Position numbers and translations under genes: made by a program. The notes under the pieces are model-generated. The model saw only the letters and a list, made by a program, of their open reading frames with translations, ran no database searches and was not told the origin of the DNA. DNA of 64,000 nt from Glandiceps talaboti. Lineage: Eukaryota > Hemichordata > Enteropneusta > Spengelidae. Each line of letters opens with the position of its first letter. Position 1 is the first letter of the stretch. Of the stretch, positions 9,125 to 21,537 are shown in pieces. Where the stretch lies: assembly GCF_964340395.1 (NCBI RefSeq), contig NC_135568.1, positions 20,971,081 through 21,035,080 of the forward strand, written 5' to 3'.

Positions 9125-12100
9125 TAGCATATGCAGTTTATACTGGTTTCTTTGTGGTTGTATCAAACAGAGCAGGTGAACAGTACCCTGCATATAAAAA
9201 AATAACAAATCTACCTACCCCACCTATTCTAAAATTGAGTACAATCAGAACCACACAATTGTGTTTTTTTGGCCTAATTCCCATGACATGAATTGAGAAT
9301 TGCAAGGTTAGATCATATGGCCAAAAGCAGGATGGTATAAATCAGAGATTAGGGTTGCCAATGAAAGTGATCACTGGGGCCCATTTACTTTGTTTGTATC
9401 AATAAGAATGGTTATTCACTATGGGGTTGTACATTGTATTTTCGTTGAGGACAAAATAACTCCCATATGGGAGCTGATGTCATGGCGATATCTGTCTGCC
9501 TGTCTATCAGTCTGTCTGTGTGTCTGTGTCTGTGCAGAAATTTTGTTCCACTGATATCTCAAAAAGGAGTGAAGCAAATGTTCTCGCGATGCTCCATAAA
9601 TTGCATGTAAAATCTCACAAAAGACGAGAAGAGATTATACGCGGTTATCCAGTGTCTTTGACAACGATTTTGATTTTTGTCAGCTATGTATACACAAGGA
9701 AGGACTTGATAATTGAACGAGAGTGGGCATGGAGTCATATAAAAGCATGTAAATGAAACTGTACAAGTATGATGAAAATATGTAATTTTCCGATATGTAG
9801 ACAGACCGATAGTGGCCGAAGACATACGACAAGCATGAGAAAGACCGGAAGTTTACAGACATATCTACAACAAGCTTTTTTTCCCCACAACTATTGCGTT
9901 AAACATTTTTAAGTGAATGCCAGCCTCTAGAATTTGAAGAATGATGTACAATTTTGTGAAACATATAGTCATTTGAACTGGTATGTCTATGAATTTTGTA
10001 CATTTCTACAATGCCATGTATTTTTATGCCATTTTAATAGCCCTACATAAAACATCGGCACATGTACTACGCTCAAGAACATAAAAGATTTGTACTGTTC
10101 AACTCAAAGAAGACAAAAATGGGTTACAATTCATTCAAATATTAAAATTGAGCACAACTTGAAAGGTAGTTTGCATAAATACAATCTCTCAAGTCATAGT
10201 TGGAGTACTTCTCATTTTCTCAGTTAGTTCGGTCTTGGTTCAGCTGAGAGCTATGTAAAGTTTCAAATTCCGCAAAGACAATCGACTGGCAACCAGAAAT
10301 TTGAAGTCCAGTAGTGTACTCTAGAAATCATTTTGGAGATGTTTTTTTGACAAAATGTATCGTTTTCTGTGAATATATCAACCACGGTAATAAAGGTAAA
10401 ATGGCAACCATGCATTGGATGGTTACATTCTTTTTCGACATAGTTACGATAACATGCCTCACCCTGATCAATGAAAACAGCCTAAAATATTAAAACATGA
10501 TAAAAGCATCAATAAATGGACTCAAAATTTCAAGAATCATTTCTGACTGAGAGAAATTCGGTAACAACCATAAGGAATGAAACACTGTACTCAAAGTGTA
10601 CTGCAACAATTGCAAAAAATGGACAGCTTACGCAATCAATTCTTCTTTTCATGCAATAGAACAACATAATATATGACAAGACTACCGGGGGTATGTATGT
10701 ATTTACCTAAAATACTATATATCTTGTTGGGGTCTTCAACCAGTTGTAAACTTCAAAATGGTCAGAAAATTTAGTGAAAAACATGTCGGATAGCTAGCAA
10801 CTATCATTGAGTCACAGTGACTGTAAACAACTCAGAAATGGACAGGAAATGCTTATGTAGCTTAATAATATATGCAAACAAACATCGTACAATAAACATT
10901 TAGAAATCCTTTGATGTTTACCGCAGTTGCATATCCAGTTGATGGAGGGTCTATGTACAAAGATATAAAAGCACTAAAAGTTGTGAACTTGTGTCAACTT
11001 AATTAAGGGCTAATTTGCATAATTAATTAATGTTTGTAAATCAGGTTATGTATCCAGAATGGCTTTATCAAATTTTAATGAAACTTGCCACAGATATTGA
11101 TCATACAGAGATATGATAGTTCTTAATGAAATTAAGTGCTGTCAAATACTTGCTCATTAGCATAATTAACGAACTTTAGCAATTATGGCCTATTCCAAGA
11201 AAGACTGCTTAAATAAACCATATTCTTAAATGGTGGCCGAGATCTCGCACAATGCGAGAGTTGCGCGTGATCTACTGCTTGCACGACAAGTGAGCTAGAC
11301 CATAATGCAATGCGATTTGTATGCTCGCAGATACCTTCAGAAGACGCCATCTTATATCTCATATCTTCCCTATACTTCTACATGCAATGCTTAGAAGCGT
11401 AGCAGAGGGCAGAAGTTCACCATCCTCATTCACAACAAGTCATTTCTGGAAATCGAAATTCTGCTATTTTTAGTACTTTTTGAATTTTTGACCTACCGAG
11501 AAATGAAATTCAGCCAATAAAATTATAACTGTGAATAGATGTTTGTACTTTTAATAGTCTAAACTGTGATTATGATACGACAGGGTCGCAAACCACGATA
11601 AGTAAACGGTGTATGCCCGGACGCTATGCAGAGAGCAGATAAACTTAGACCCACGTACGCTACGCTATGGATGCACCACAGCTCCGTAAATTATGTGTAC
11701 TAAACCCCTGGCTTTTGAGCAAAAAGAAAGAGACAAATAAATTCATGACTGAGTAAATTTTATTTCTTTTTAATGATTACTTTGGGACAGCAGGGACGAC
11801 GTGATAGCCGTCAGAAATTTTCTTCAAAAGTGATGTATACAACGTAATGCATGTGTAGAACCAACAACAACGTGCGTATGTGATGGCGCCGTGCCTTCGA
11901 TCTCCTCGCATACAAATCATACTGCATTTTGGGTAATCTGACGTGCCATGGCTTGTGGGCATACACTTTGCATTAGTTTATCAACAAAAATGGGCGATAA
12001 TATAGTGTCTGACGAATGATCAAAACCCAGCGTAATATTTCAAACTCTCAAAAGATGGAAGGTATCAGAACTCAAAAGCTATTTAAAAGACCATGGCCTG

Positions 12101-13337
12101 CCAACATCTGGAAGAAAGATTATTTGATTGAATTTGCCTGCATGAAGGCATAAGGGGCCATACCAAACGTAATTCCATCGTTTAGGGGGGAGGGGTAAGA
12201 GTTCATTTCGTTTTGTGTGCGTCAAAATCACTATAAGGATTTTTAATTCTTACTAAAATGGAATCAAAAGAGGCAAAGCTATTTTTCTGGCCTAGAAAAA
12301 ATGACAGTCAAAAACTTTGCTGACATACACGGAGAGAGATGCATGTTCTAAAATAACCATATGAGTAACCCACCTGGCCAGGGAGTGATGTACAATAAAT
12401 CCGTGTTTTTTTTTAAGGCCGGTAAGCCGGTAAATGTTACCTAGGTTCCCAACGGGTGTGGCCACGAAACATTGGAAAACTTATAAAATGCTTTGAAAAT
12501 GGTGTTTTAACAAATAAAAGGCAAGTTAACTTCATAATACCTTCAGCATGATGATAATGTTTTGGGAAAAACCATGTATAGTCCGATTGTTTTGCTTTCT
12601 GCCATAGTACTGTGAGTCGATTATTTTTATTTTGACAAATAATGACCCTGTCACAATGAACTTAAAAAGAGGCAACACTAATGTTGCAATTTTCGTTGTC
12701 ATTGTTGTGTCTACCTGGAAAATTACTGCACTGGTTAAAAAGGACACAGCACAGTGCACTTAACACGTCAAGCTCCCATGTAAAAAAAAATCAATGTCAC
12801 ACATGTCTAGCCATAGTTCTCTTCAACACGTTCAGATTTTATTTTACAAAAACAAAAATCATAGTTGGAAATGATACAGCACCATGGTAGGATTTCAGTG
12901 AGCACAGGTCGTTTTTTTTAAAGAAAATGAAACCGCTTTGTATCTGTGTGGATGGTAATTTAAATCAAAAGAAAATGAAATAAAGCGAGTATATATTTTC
13001 AAGTAGGACAATTATCTGACGAAACTTTTTGCTTTATATAGACGACTTCGCTAAGATTTTGAAAGGTCAAAGATTGTACTGTGACAACACTTGCAACGTC
13101 TGAATTATTAAACTAAAGGGAAGAGACGGAGGGGGAACTTAGCATTCAATACTGAAGTAGCCATGGAAAATCTTACTTTCGTATTTTTTCTTAAAAGAAG
13201 CAAATCATAGACATAACAACTTAAATTGAAAACCATGTAGATATCGATTTTGGAGCACATGTACGGTGAGTGACCTTACGTCACCCATACTTATCAACAT
13301 GTAAGCTAACATCATATTCTTTCACTGTAACAATAAC
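9125..13337. other. Intron A-B, low-information sequence
   Basis: No exon or intact transposon recognised. Around 9452-9535 a perfect palindrome CTCCCATATGGGAG is followed by a TCTG tract, the layout of a Helentron-like 5' end from another family. About 12780-12950 matches 37250-37430 in inverted orientation (CTAGCCATAGTTCT and CGTTCAGATTTTATTTT), so it is a dispersed repeat. 12395-12440 has a palindromic AAGGCCGGTAAGCCGG stretch. The rest (9536-12390) shows nothing I can name. Confidence 0.5.
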
Positions 13338-13368
13338 AACGACAACAACAACAACAACAACAACAACC

Positions 13369-13403
<35 letters not shown>

Positions 13404-13476
13404 CACTACTACTACTACTACTACTACCACTACTACTACTACTACTACTACCACTACTACTACTACTACTACTAGT

Positions 13477-13508
<32 letters not shown>

Positions 13509-13509
13509 C
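13338..13509. repeat. Triplet repeats (ACA)n, (CTA)n and inverted (TAG)n
   Basis: ACA triplets lead into CTA triplets broken by CCA. The strand then switches at ACTAGTTAGT (about 13472-13480) to TAG triplets up to 13507. The CTA and TAG halves are reverse complements and form a perfect hairpin of about 25-30 bp. Open frames here (poly-Thr, poly-Ser) are artefacts. Confidence 0.9.
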
Positions 13510-13609
13510 AATACTATTATGTAGACAGGCAGTAGCAGAGCTCTTCGAGGAAATCAATGATGAGATTCGTTTTCTGACGTCCGAATATGAACATATCCTG
13601 TTGGACGTC

Positions 13610-14200
13610 CTAAATGTACGTACAAATAAATTTGATTTGTAACCCTTGTCTGGAGTGGGACATTATTTCAGGCGCATATTGACTGACTAACACCATCCAT
13701 CGATCCATCCATCCATATCCATCATCTATCCATCCATAGAGTGACTTTTTTGTACATTAGACAAGAATTATTTTTAGATATTGGGTTATTGTCAGTGTTA
13801 TTTTTCAAAAATAATCAAATGTATTTTTGCGATGTCATTCCGACAGTGTTATTCGTTTAAATATTTTTGTGTTGTGTGACCTAGACGAAAATTCGAACAT
13901 TCCTATCCCAACCTAGAAAAGAATACATTTTCTCATACCTAATCAGCACACACAAAACCCAACCCTTTCCAGCACATCATTTATGGCTTAATCAACCTAT
14001 AAACATTACTTTTGTGTAACTGTTAACGAAAACAAGGCTGTCGTGCCGCTGGATTTCTGTGCGATTGACCTGTTACGGCTGTAGTACCACGAGCTTGGAA
14101 CACATAGTAATAGATTTGACACAATGTAGAGAAAGATAAAATTGTATTACATTACATCCACCCATTTGGTTGAAACTAAGTCATTCGTCATCTAGTAATT
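13610..14200. repeat. Degenerate direct repeat, left copy (partner 15205-15990)
   Basis: Shares, in order with 15205-15990, ACAAATAAATT, the CCATCCATCC run, TTTTGTACATTAGACAAGAA, GATGTCATTCCGA, CCTAGAAAAGAATAC and TTTTCTCATACCTAAT. Both end near GTAATAGA-TTGACACA-TGTAG. An old duplication or two copies of one dispersed element; no coding sequence seen. Confidence 0.7.
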
Positions 14201-14249
14201 AGTATTCAGTTCTTATCCTAAATCACACTGATCTGTTTGTGGTGTTAGA

Positions 14250-14560
14250 CTTCATAAGGCTGAACAGCGAAGATGGCTATGCAAATTCGCATCTACAGGG
14301 AGGTTTTCGAATTGAAATTGATACCTGTGTCGGCTGGTTAAATGCTCAACATGAAATCCACTTGTTGAAGAGAAATATGTTACAGTGAAATCTTGAGGTC
14401 TTGTAGCAGGAGGACGCTATTTTCACAAGCATAGAACTTTTACAAGATGGAAAACTTATGAAAAATATTATTAAACCAATATTCTGACCTCGTTTATTAT
14501 ACCTTAGGTGTGATTACGTGGATGGTTTTCTATCGATGTATTGTGCCACATCATGTGCTC
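14250..14560. repeat. Dispersed repeat shared with 18764-19095
   Basis: Shares TTCATAAGGCTGA-CAGCGAA, GGGAGGTTTTCG, TGTCGGCTGG, and near the end GATGGAAAACTTATGAAAAA and GGTGTGATTAC with 18764-19095. No gene recognised in either copy. Confidence 0.75.
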
Positions 14561-14699
14561 GGATATTAACGAAGACATTGTTCGGTTCACTTCCCTGTGA
14601 TTTCTCTTTGATTCGAACCTAGTGGCACAAATGATGCAATAATGTAGCGATAAAAAGTGCCCCCTAACAGCTCAAGAAAGTGAAACGTTGTTCATGTTT

Positions 14700-15105
14700 T
14701 AATTTTCAATGAGTTTCAAAAAACGAATGTTAAAAAATCGATATCAACATCCAATTTTTTTTTCAAAATTACAATACATGTATTTCTAAATGTTGATTGT
14801 ACGTATTCATGCTTTGAAATTACCTCAAAAAAAGAATCATACCATCTCTGGATAGATTTTGATTTCACTTGGGCGTCGTTAGTCATGCTCCATGTACATG
14901 GAAAAAACAGACTTTGTCGGTGCGTGACTAGCGATGTCCAAGTGAAATCCTAATCTATCCAGAGATGATGTGATTCATTTTTTGACGTAATTTCAAACCA
15001 TGAATATGCGTTTAAGAAATCAACATTTAGAATTACATGTGACTTTTGGAACTTAGTGTTTAGGGTGCTGATATCGAAATTCGAACATTCGTTTTTTGAA
15101 ATGCA
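14700..15105. mobile_element. Foldback element with about 180-bp arms
   Basis: The left arm (AAAAAACGAATGTT near 14717, then CATCTCTGGATAGATTTTGA near 14842) is inverted in the right arm (TCTATCCAGAGATG near 14954, then AACATTCGTTTTTTGAAA near 15083). The centre lies near 14900. The arms have diverged with gaps. Such long imperfect palindromes are typical of foldback or MITE elements. Confidence 0.7.
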
Positions 15106-15204
15106 ATCAAAATCAAACCACAAACAATGTTTCACGTTTCAACATTTTACTGGAAAGTTAGGAGGTACCTTTTACTCGTACTATCTGCAGTTTGCAGTTT
15201 GTTT

Positions 15205-15990
15205 ACTAAATGTACAAATAAATTGTAAATTTATAATCAATGTTTGGAGCGGGACCCCGTTTCTGGCACATGTTGCATGATTAACTGACACCAGCCATCC
15301 ATCCACCCGTACAGTGACAGTTGTTTTGTACATTAGACAAGAATTGTTTTTAGGTAGTGAGTTATCGTCGGCGTTATTTTTTCAATCAAACGTATTTATT
15401 GTGATGTCATTCCGATGGTGTTACGTGTTTAAGTTTAAATATATTTGTGTTGTGACCTAGACAGGTGGGGAGAGACCTGCTGTGCAACTCTGTGTAAAAT
15501 GAAATCAGGTGACTGCTGAGACTTCCAAATCCAAACGGTAAACCCTAACTCTTGACATTCCACACACCCAAAAACTTACGGAGCTCGAGACTCTTGATGT
15601 ATGTAATGCTTGAGACGATAGTTTGTATGATAAAATAGCCAAGACCTGATCAAAACAATTTATTATTTTGGAAAAGAAATAATAACAATTGTAAGCATAA
15701 TTTAGAGAAAGCAACGAATATTCTGAGCAAAATTTAGGTAAAATATACCCCTGAACTTGGGCAGGTCTTTCAAAAAATATTCCAACCTAGAAAAGAATAC
15801 CTTTTCTCATACCTAATGAGCACAAAAAACACATTTTGGCTGAATGGACCTAACCTTACGTTCGTGTTAAAACTATATTAACGAACACAAGGTTGCCGTG
15901 TCGCTGGATTTCCTTGCGATCGACCTCAGTGTTAGTACTACAAGCGAGCTTGGTACACATGGTAATAGACTTGACACAGTGTAGCGAAAG
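15205..15990. repeat. Degenerate direct repeat, right copy (partner 13610-14200)
   Basis: Second copy of the 13610-14200 sequence with about 180 bp of extra material around 15480-15770. 15991-16240 holds nothing I can identify. Confidence 0.7.
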
Positions 15991-16240
15991 ATCAAATTAA
16001 TAAGATCTAATAAGCTTAGCATCATACATTCTTTCCCCCATGCATGCATCTCAGTTTTTCCCCTTTTTTAGTAACACTGACAGACACAGCTTAGTTTTCT
16101 CTAAAATTTGAGGAGTGACTTTGATTTTGATAATGATTCGCACGAGTGATAGGCTGATATCTATATCTGTACATGTCAGTCAAACTAGTTATGCCTACAT
16201 TGAATGTAAAGTCGCTATCTAATTAGTATTCAGTTTTTAT

Positions 16241-18730
16241 TAGCACAACTGAACTGATAAGGTTCAGTAGTGCTATAGGCATGGCAAAGTGTCTGTCTGT
16301 CTGTGTGTGTGTATGTGTGTGTGTAAACAACTTAAAGTCAAAAACTGCTGGACCGATTGCTTTGATATTTGGTGGTCATGTTACTTCTGGTGTCTAGTTG
16401 GGAAATTGTTCAAATGAAAGTGATTGCATCAGGGATGTGGGTTTTGGGTCAAAAAATGTGATTTTTGGTCAAAAAACTTAAACTCAGAAACTACTGGGCA
16501 GATTGGTGCGAAATTTGGTGGGAACATTCTTTAGGGGGTGTAAAGTAAGATTTGTTCATGACATGATGATTCCCTCAGTGATATGCAAATTAGGGCTGAA
16601 AATGTGTCTTTTTGGTTAAAAATCTATAATTCCAAGACCACTGAGCAGATTGGGCTGAAATTTAATGGAAATGCATTTAGGGATGTATGGACGAAGATAT
16701 GTTAAGCATACCATGATTCCATGAGTGATATGGAATTAAGGTGTAAAAATGTGAATTTTGGTCAAAAACTTATATCTCAAAAAATACTAAGTGAATGAGT
16801 TTGACAGGGTTCGCACGGTCCTGGAAAACCCTGGAAAACCCTGGAATTTCAAACCCTCCCTGGAAAGCCCTGGAAAACCCTGGAAAAATGCGCCCTACCC
16901 CTGGAAAACCCTGGAAAATGATCATGTTCAATCGATCGATTAATATTGACGATCGTCATGTCTGTGCTCGAGCCACCCATTCATATGATTCTGAATCTCG
17001 TAAATGTGAAATCGCGAAAATATTTTCAAAGTCTTTCGCCACGCTGGGTGATGAATAAAAATTCACGCCGATTGAACCCAGACAGTCAAACGATCGTTCC
17101 ACGAGACACTTTGCCCCACAGACCGTGCCTATTAGTTGAATGGGTGCCGCAGTGTTTCTTTCGATCTTGCATATATCAAGTTGTACTCCATACATCTCTC
17201 AGTCGTCATTTCAGGGACATGATATTGTAACAGTCCCGGCCGGGGTAACATGTACAGTAGGTCTGTTAACAAGATTATCGCGATCGTAACACTGTAGCGA
17301 GTATCAAAGCATCATCAACCTCGATTAGAAATTGTTACAAGTTCGGCGCACGAGCGTCGACTGATACTACAAGCTAGGCCTAGGGAAGTGCTGTTGAATT
17401 TCCGGGTTGTGGAAGTACGGTTGTGACTTTTACGTCGTCGATAAATGGGTATTTTTGTTACATGTTCTGAAAGAATAAACTGCTGTTTTATGTTGTCGGT
17501 ACAGTAACATTCGTCAATGGTCAAGTTGAGTTGAAATCGCGATGTTCCGCAACTCATGGCATCCGTACATAAACATCGCGACGCAAGCGATGAATGTATT
17601 CATTTATTCATAGCTCAAAATTTCGTTACGTAAATGACATTTTTATTCAAAATTTTGAAGAAAGAAATATTTTAGGTGGCTTATAAATCTAGTAACATCA
17701 AACCATACAATAACGAGGACAAATTTTAGTTTTTGATTTATTTTTCTGGATATGTCAGTCTGAATTAGACTGACGAATGCTTCGACTCAATCTTACACGA
17801 TCAATGCACCAGCTTGACGAAGCGGCTACTTAGTGGGGTAGGACAGAGGTTTCTCCGTTAATCTTAGCGTGTAAACGTGGTTTTGAAACCAATATCTTGC
17901 ATAGTGTCGATTGTCTTTAAAATGTTTTGTGACATATGGGAACTGTTGTTGATTTTTCTCGTCCACATCAGACAATTAGATGTCATTGAAAACATATACT
18001 TTAGTGTCAACACCCCTGGAAAATGGCCAAAATCAATATGAATACCCCTGGAAAACTGACGAAAAACCCCTGGAAAGTCCTGGAATTTTGTTTTGCTTTA
18101 AGTGTACGAACCCTGGTTTGAAACTTGGTGAGATGTTTCTAGAAGTGTTATTCTTATTGTCATTGCTTTTCCTCAAAAATCTTCAACTCTGAAATTACCC
18201 AGTAGATTGAGCTTAACTTTGTTGAGAATGTGTACAGTGTAGATTTGTCCTCATTAATAGCTGACACAGTGAGAACAGTACATTGTTAATTAACTATAAT
18301 GTTTACTTTACTATTTCCTCTGGTGGTAAAGCCTGTAGCATGGCCAGTTTGGTTTATGACTGGATTATGTAATATATTGTAAGACAGCTGTTTCATCACC
18401 TACCCATATAAACTGAATGTAGCTGGCTTTTACAATATTACAATAAGACAACCAAGAAAGATAAACCTGTTACATTGGTATGACTTGGTTCCAAATTGAT
18501 TTAAAAAAAATAAAGAAGTACAAAACCTTGTAGACACATCCCTTTAAAGTTTGATTAGGATGTTGCTATACTTGTCTTGTACACTTCCAACATAGGATGG
18601 CTGGATTATGATGATGGAAATTAGGTATGAAAATTTTGTTTTGGTTACAACTTTAAATCTTCCAAAAATTATATATCTATCATTGCCCTGAACATGAAGT
18701 TGTGCAGCAACGCAATATTTGCGCTATTTT
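16241..18730 (+). mobile_element. HLE-1 copy 4, subfamily b, with nested element
   Basis: Complete. 5' TAGCACAACTG at 16241-16251, the GTTCAGTAGTGCT hairpin partner, then a TCTG/TG tract and body. The 3' half differs from subfamily a: no 115-bp tandem repeats but about 600 bp of unique sequence from 18124. It ends GTTGTGCAGCAAC plus the hairpin CGCAATATTTGCG (18711-18723) and CTATTTT. It is split by the CAGGGTTCG-ended element at 16805-18115. Subfamily b also occurs uninterrupted at 43285-44474. Confidence 0.8.
16805..18115. mobile_element. CAGGGTTCG-ended DNA transposon with GTTTGA duplication
   Basis: Left tip CAGGGTTCGCAC, right tip GTACGAACCCTG, so short TIRs of about 12 bp. Both subterminal regions hold CCTGGAAAACCCTGGAAA-type repeats (16818-16920 and 18008-18090). 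It interrupts HLE-1 copy 4, flanked by GTTTGA on both sides (16799-16804 and 18116-18121), a 6-bp target duplication that restores the HLE-1 sequence when one copy is removed. No transposase found in the 1.3-kb interior, so it is non-autonomous. CAGGG tips suggest hAT, but 6 bp does not fit the usual 8; the superfamily is open. Confidence 0.8.
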
Positions 18731-18763
18731 CCTAACTCGCGCACACATGTTTGTAGTCATAGA

Positions 18764-19095
18764 TTTCATAAGGCTGAGCAGCGAAGATGGTGGTGCGAAT
18801 TTGCATTGATGGGGAGGTTTTCGTATTGAAAGTGACACCAGTGGAGTGTGTCGGCTGGAAAAATGTTCGACATGACAAACTGTTGGTTGAAGAATATACT
18901 TAATGGTTTAAATCAGACAGGTCATGTGGCAGGAGGACGATATTTCACAAGCATAGAATTTTTAGAAGATGGAAAACTTATGAAAAATATTATTAAACCA
19001 GTATTCTGACTTATTTTATTATACCCGAGGTGTGATTACCTCAAACTCAAAGTGAGTTGTTTTCTATCAATTTGTTGTGTCACATCTTGATCAAT
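18764..19095. repeat. Dispersed repeat shared with 14250-14560
   Basis: Second copy of the repeat described at 14250-14560, starting just after the 3' end of HLE-1 copy 4. Nothing further recognised up to 19200. Confidence 0.75.
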
Positions 19096-19200
19096 AAAGG
19101 GTCGTAAAATACTGTATTAAACTTGTCGAACTAATTTTTATTGATTTTAATTTTTTGTCTTCATGTGACTACTTGTACAATATACACTCGCTGATTTTTT

Positions 19201-21537
19201 TAGCACAACTGAACTGGGGTTCAGTAGTGCTATAGGGATCGCCCGGCGTCTGTCTGTCTGTCTGTCTGTCTGTGTGTGTAAACAACTTAAAGTCAAAAAC
19301 TGCTGAACCGATTGCCATGATATTTGGTAGGTCCATTACCTTAGGTGTCTAGTTTGGAAATTGTTCAAATCAAAATGATTGCATCACAGGTGTGTGATTT
19401 GGGTCAAAAAATGTGATTTTTGGTCAAAAAACTTAAACTCAGAAACTACTGGGCAGATTGGTGCGAAATTTGGTGGGAAGATTCTTAAGGGGGTGTAAAG
19501 TAAGATTTGTTCATGACATGATGATTGCATCAGTGATATGCAAATTAGGGCTAAAATGTGTCTTTTAGGTTAAAAATCTATAATTCCAAAACTACTGAGC
19601 AGATTGGGCTGAAATTTAATGGGAATGCATCTAGGGATGTATGGACGAAGATATATTAAGCATACATTGATTCCATGAGTGATATGCAAAGTAGGTGTAT
19701 GAATGTTCATTTTTGGTAAAAACTTATATTTCAAAAAGTACTTGTTCAATGAGTCTGAAACTTGGCGAGATGTTTCTGAAACTGTTATTCTGCAGATTTT
19801 CTTCAAAACATTTTGACAAAATTGGCCCTAGCGACACACGCCCTTTAGCAACAACCAAATGGCAGTATATTTTGGTCAAATAATAACATCATCTGGTTGG
19901 CAAGTGAGTAAACATTCAAAAAATGTATGCAAACACCCTAGCAACCATTATCACGCCCATAGAACAGCCAAACAGTGGTGTATTTCACAAAGATAACAAC
20001 AGGGTTTAAAGTACATGGGGAAGAATCGCCTTGACTATTTCCGATGTAATCCGACACAGCACGAAGTGTTTTGGACTTTGAACTTTATTTGCACATGTCA
20101 AATTGTCCATGCTCACGTCCCACCACGGCCAGTCAAAGAGGAGGAACAGATAGTCCAATGTTCCTGCTCCTTTACCAAAATATACTCAAGAATTGTCATT
20201 CCCGACAAAAAAATCTTATTTACTGCACTAATCTTTTAAAATTCCCGTGATGTCACAACTCATGCACTATCGGGCGATCCGTTATGCAGAGACCTATTTC
20301 CGCATTCCACTCCATTATCATGGCACCACCCGTAACCTCTCATGAATATTTATTAAAATAAGTCATCTTCGGCTTCGTTCGGCAAGATTTTTCCACGTTC
20401 GAACTAATCCTTTGACCCAACTATGCGTGTTAGCGGGAAGTACCCGGATGATAACGTAGTTCTATGGTAATTCTTCAGACTCTGACCTATCGATGTTTGG
20501 TACTCGCTTTTCAATCGGATCACTCGTTACAGATTTACGTGATTTCGCCTGGGACTTGAAAATGACAACGTTTGGACTCAAAAATGGACCATTGCCACAG
20601 TTTTTACTTATAATTAATTGGGAATTCACCTATTTTTTTATATAAAACATCGATAGAGTATGTTGCTTTGAATGTGTCGAGGTCACAGTTCAGGGTGTAC
20701 GCCAAATACATTTACAGGAAACGCTCGCCGAAATTTTCACGGAGTTTTTCCCAAAATCTTGACCAAATTTGACGTTTTTGTAAAGAAAATTGCTTCCATC
20801 AAGCAATTGTTTTTTCATACATCGATTCACTAGGTATTTTAAAGTCTGTATTCAAAGTTTCATGAAAATTAAATGGCAAATTTCCATATGAATGGCATGT
20901 GAAGTCAACTGATCTAAGGGCCTGCAATCGGCAGCGGTCGGCCAGCGGTTCTTCCCTGTGTACCTTAACAGACAATTGAATAAACATTAAAAAAATGTAT
21001 GTAAATTTGCATAGCAACAAGACCACACCCATAGCAACAGCCAAATAATCACGTATATTGCAAAGATAACAGGAATAGAAAGACAAATGAATAAACATTC
21101 AAAAAATGTATGCAAATACCCTAGTAACCATGACCACGCCCATAGCAACAGCCAAACGGTGGTGTATTTCACAAAGATAACAACGGGGTTTAATAGACAA
21201 CTGAATAAACATTCAAAAAATGTATGTAAATTTGCCTAGCAACAAGACCACGCCCATAGCAACAGCCAAATGATCACGTATATTGCAAAGACAATATCAG
21301 GAATTCATACACAAGTGAACAAAAACATACAGAAATGTATGCAAATATATCTAACAACATGACCACGCCCATAGCAACAGCCAAATGATAGCATTTATCG
21401 TAAAGATAGCAACATGGTTGGATAGGCAACTGGATAGTTATTCAGCAAATGAACACCTATTGTTAGCATGGACTAGCATATGGATAAACATTTTTTAAAA
21501 CTGTACAGTTGTGCTACAACTCCATTGGCGGTATTTT
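19201..21537 (+). mobile_element. HLE-1 copy 5 (full-length, subfamily a)
   Basis: 5' TAGCACAACTGAACTGGGGT with its hairpin partner, TCTG tract, body, and 115-bp tandem units in two blocks (about 19900-20005 and 20969-21430). The 3' CAGTTGTGCTA lies at 21506-21516, then CCATTGGCGGTATTTTTTT. The best reference copy for the family once the TTAA-flanked insertion 20006-20968 is removed: about 1.37 kb. Confidence 0.85.
20006..20968. mobile_element. TTAA-flanked TIR element in HLE-1 copy 5
   Basis: TTAA at 20006-20009 and 20965-20968. The inner tips AGTACATGGGGAAGAATCGC and GCGGTTCTTCCCTGTGTACC are inverted repeats with few mismatches. It interrupts an HLE-1 tandem unit (AACAACAGGG ... CAGACAATTGAATAAAC). 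TTAA targets are used by piggyBac and Kolobok elements. No transposase frame seen in 0.95 kb, so it is probably non-autonomous. Confidence 0.8.

Noticed and set aside
13270-13557. Poly-Thr and poly-Ser/Leu frames
   Set aside because: Triplet-repeat artefacts.
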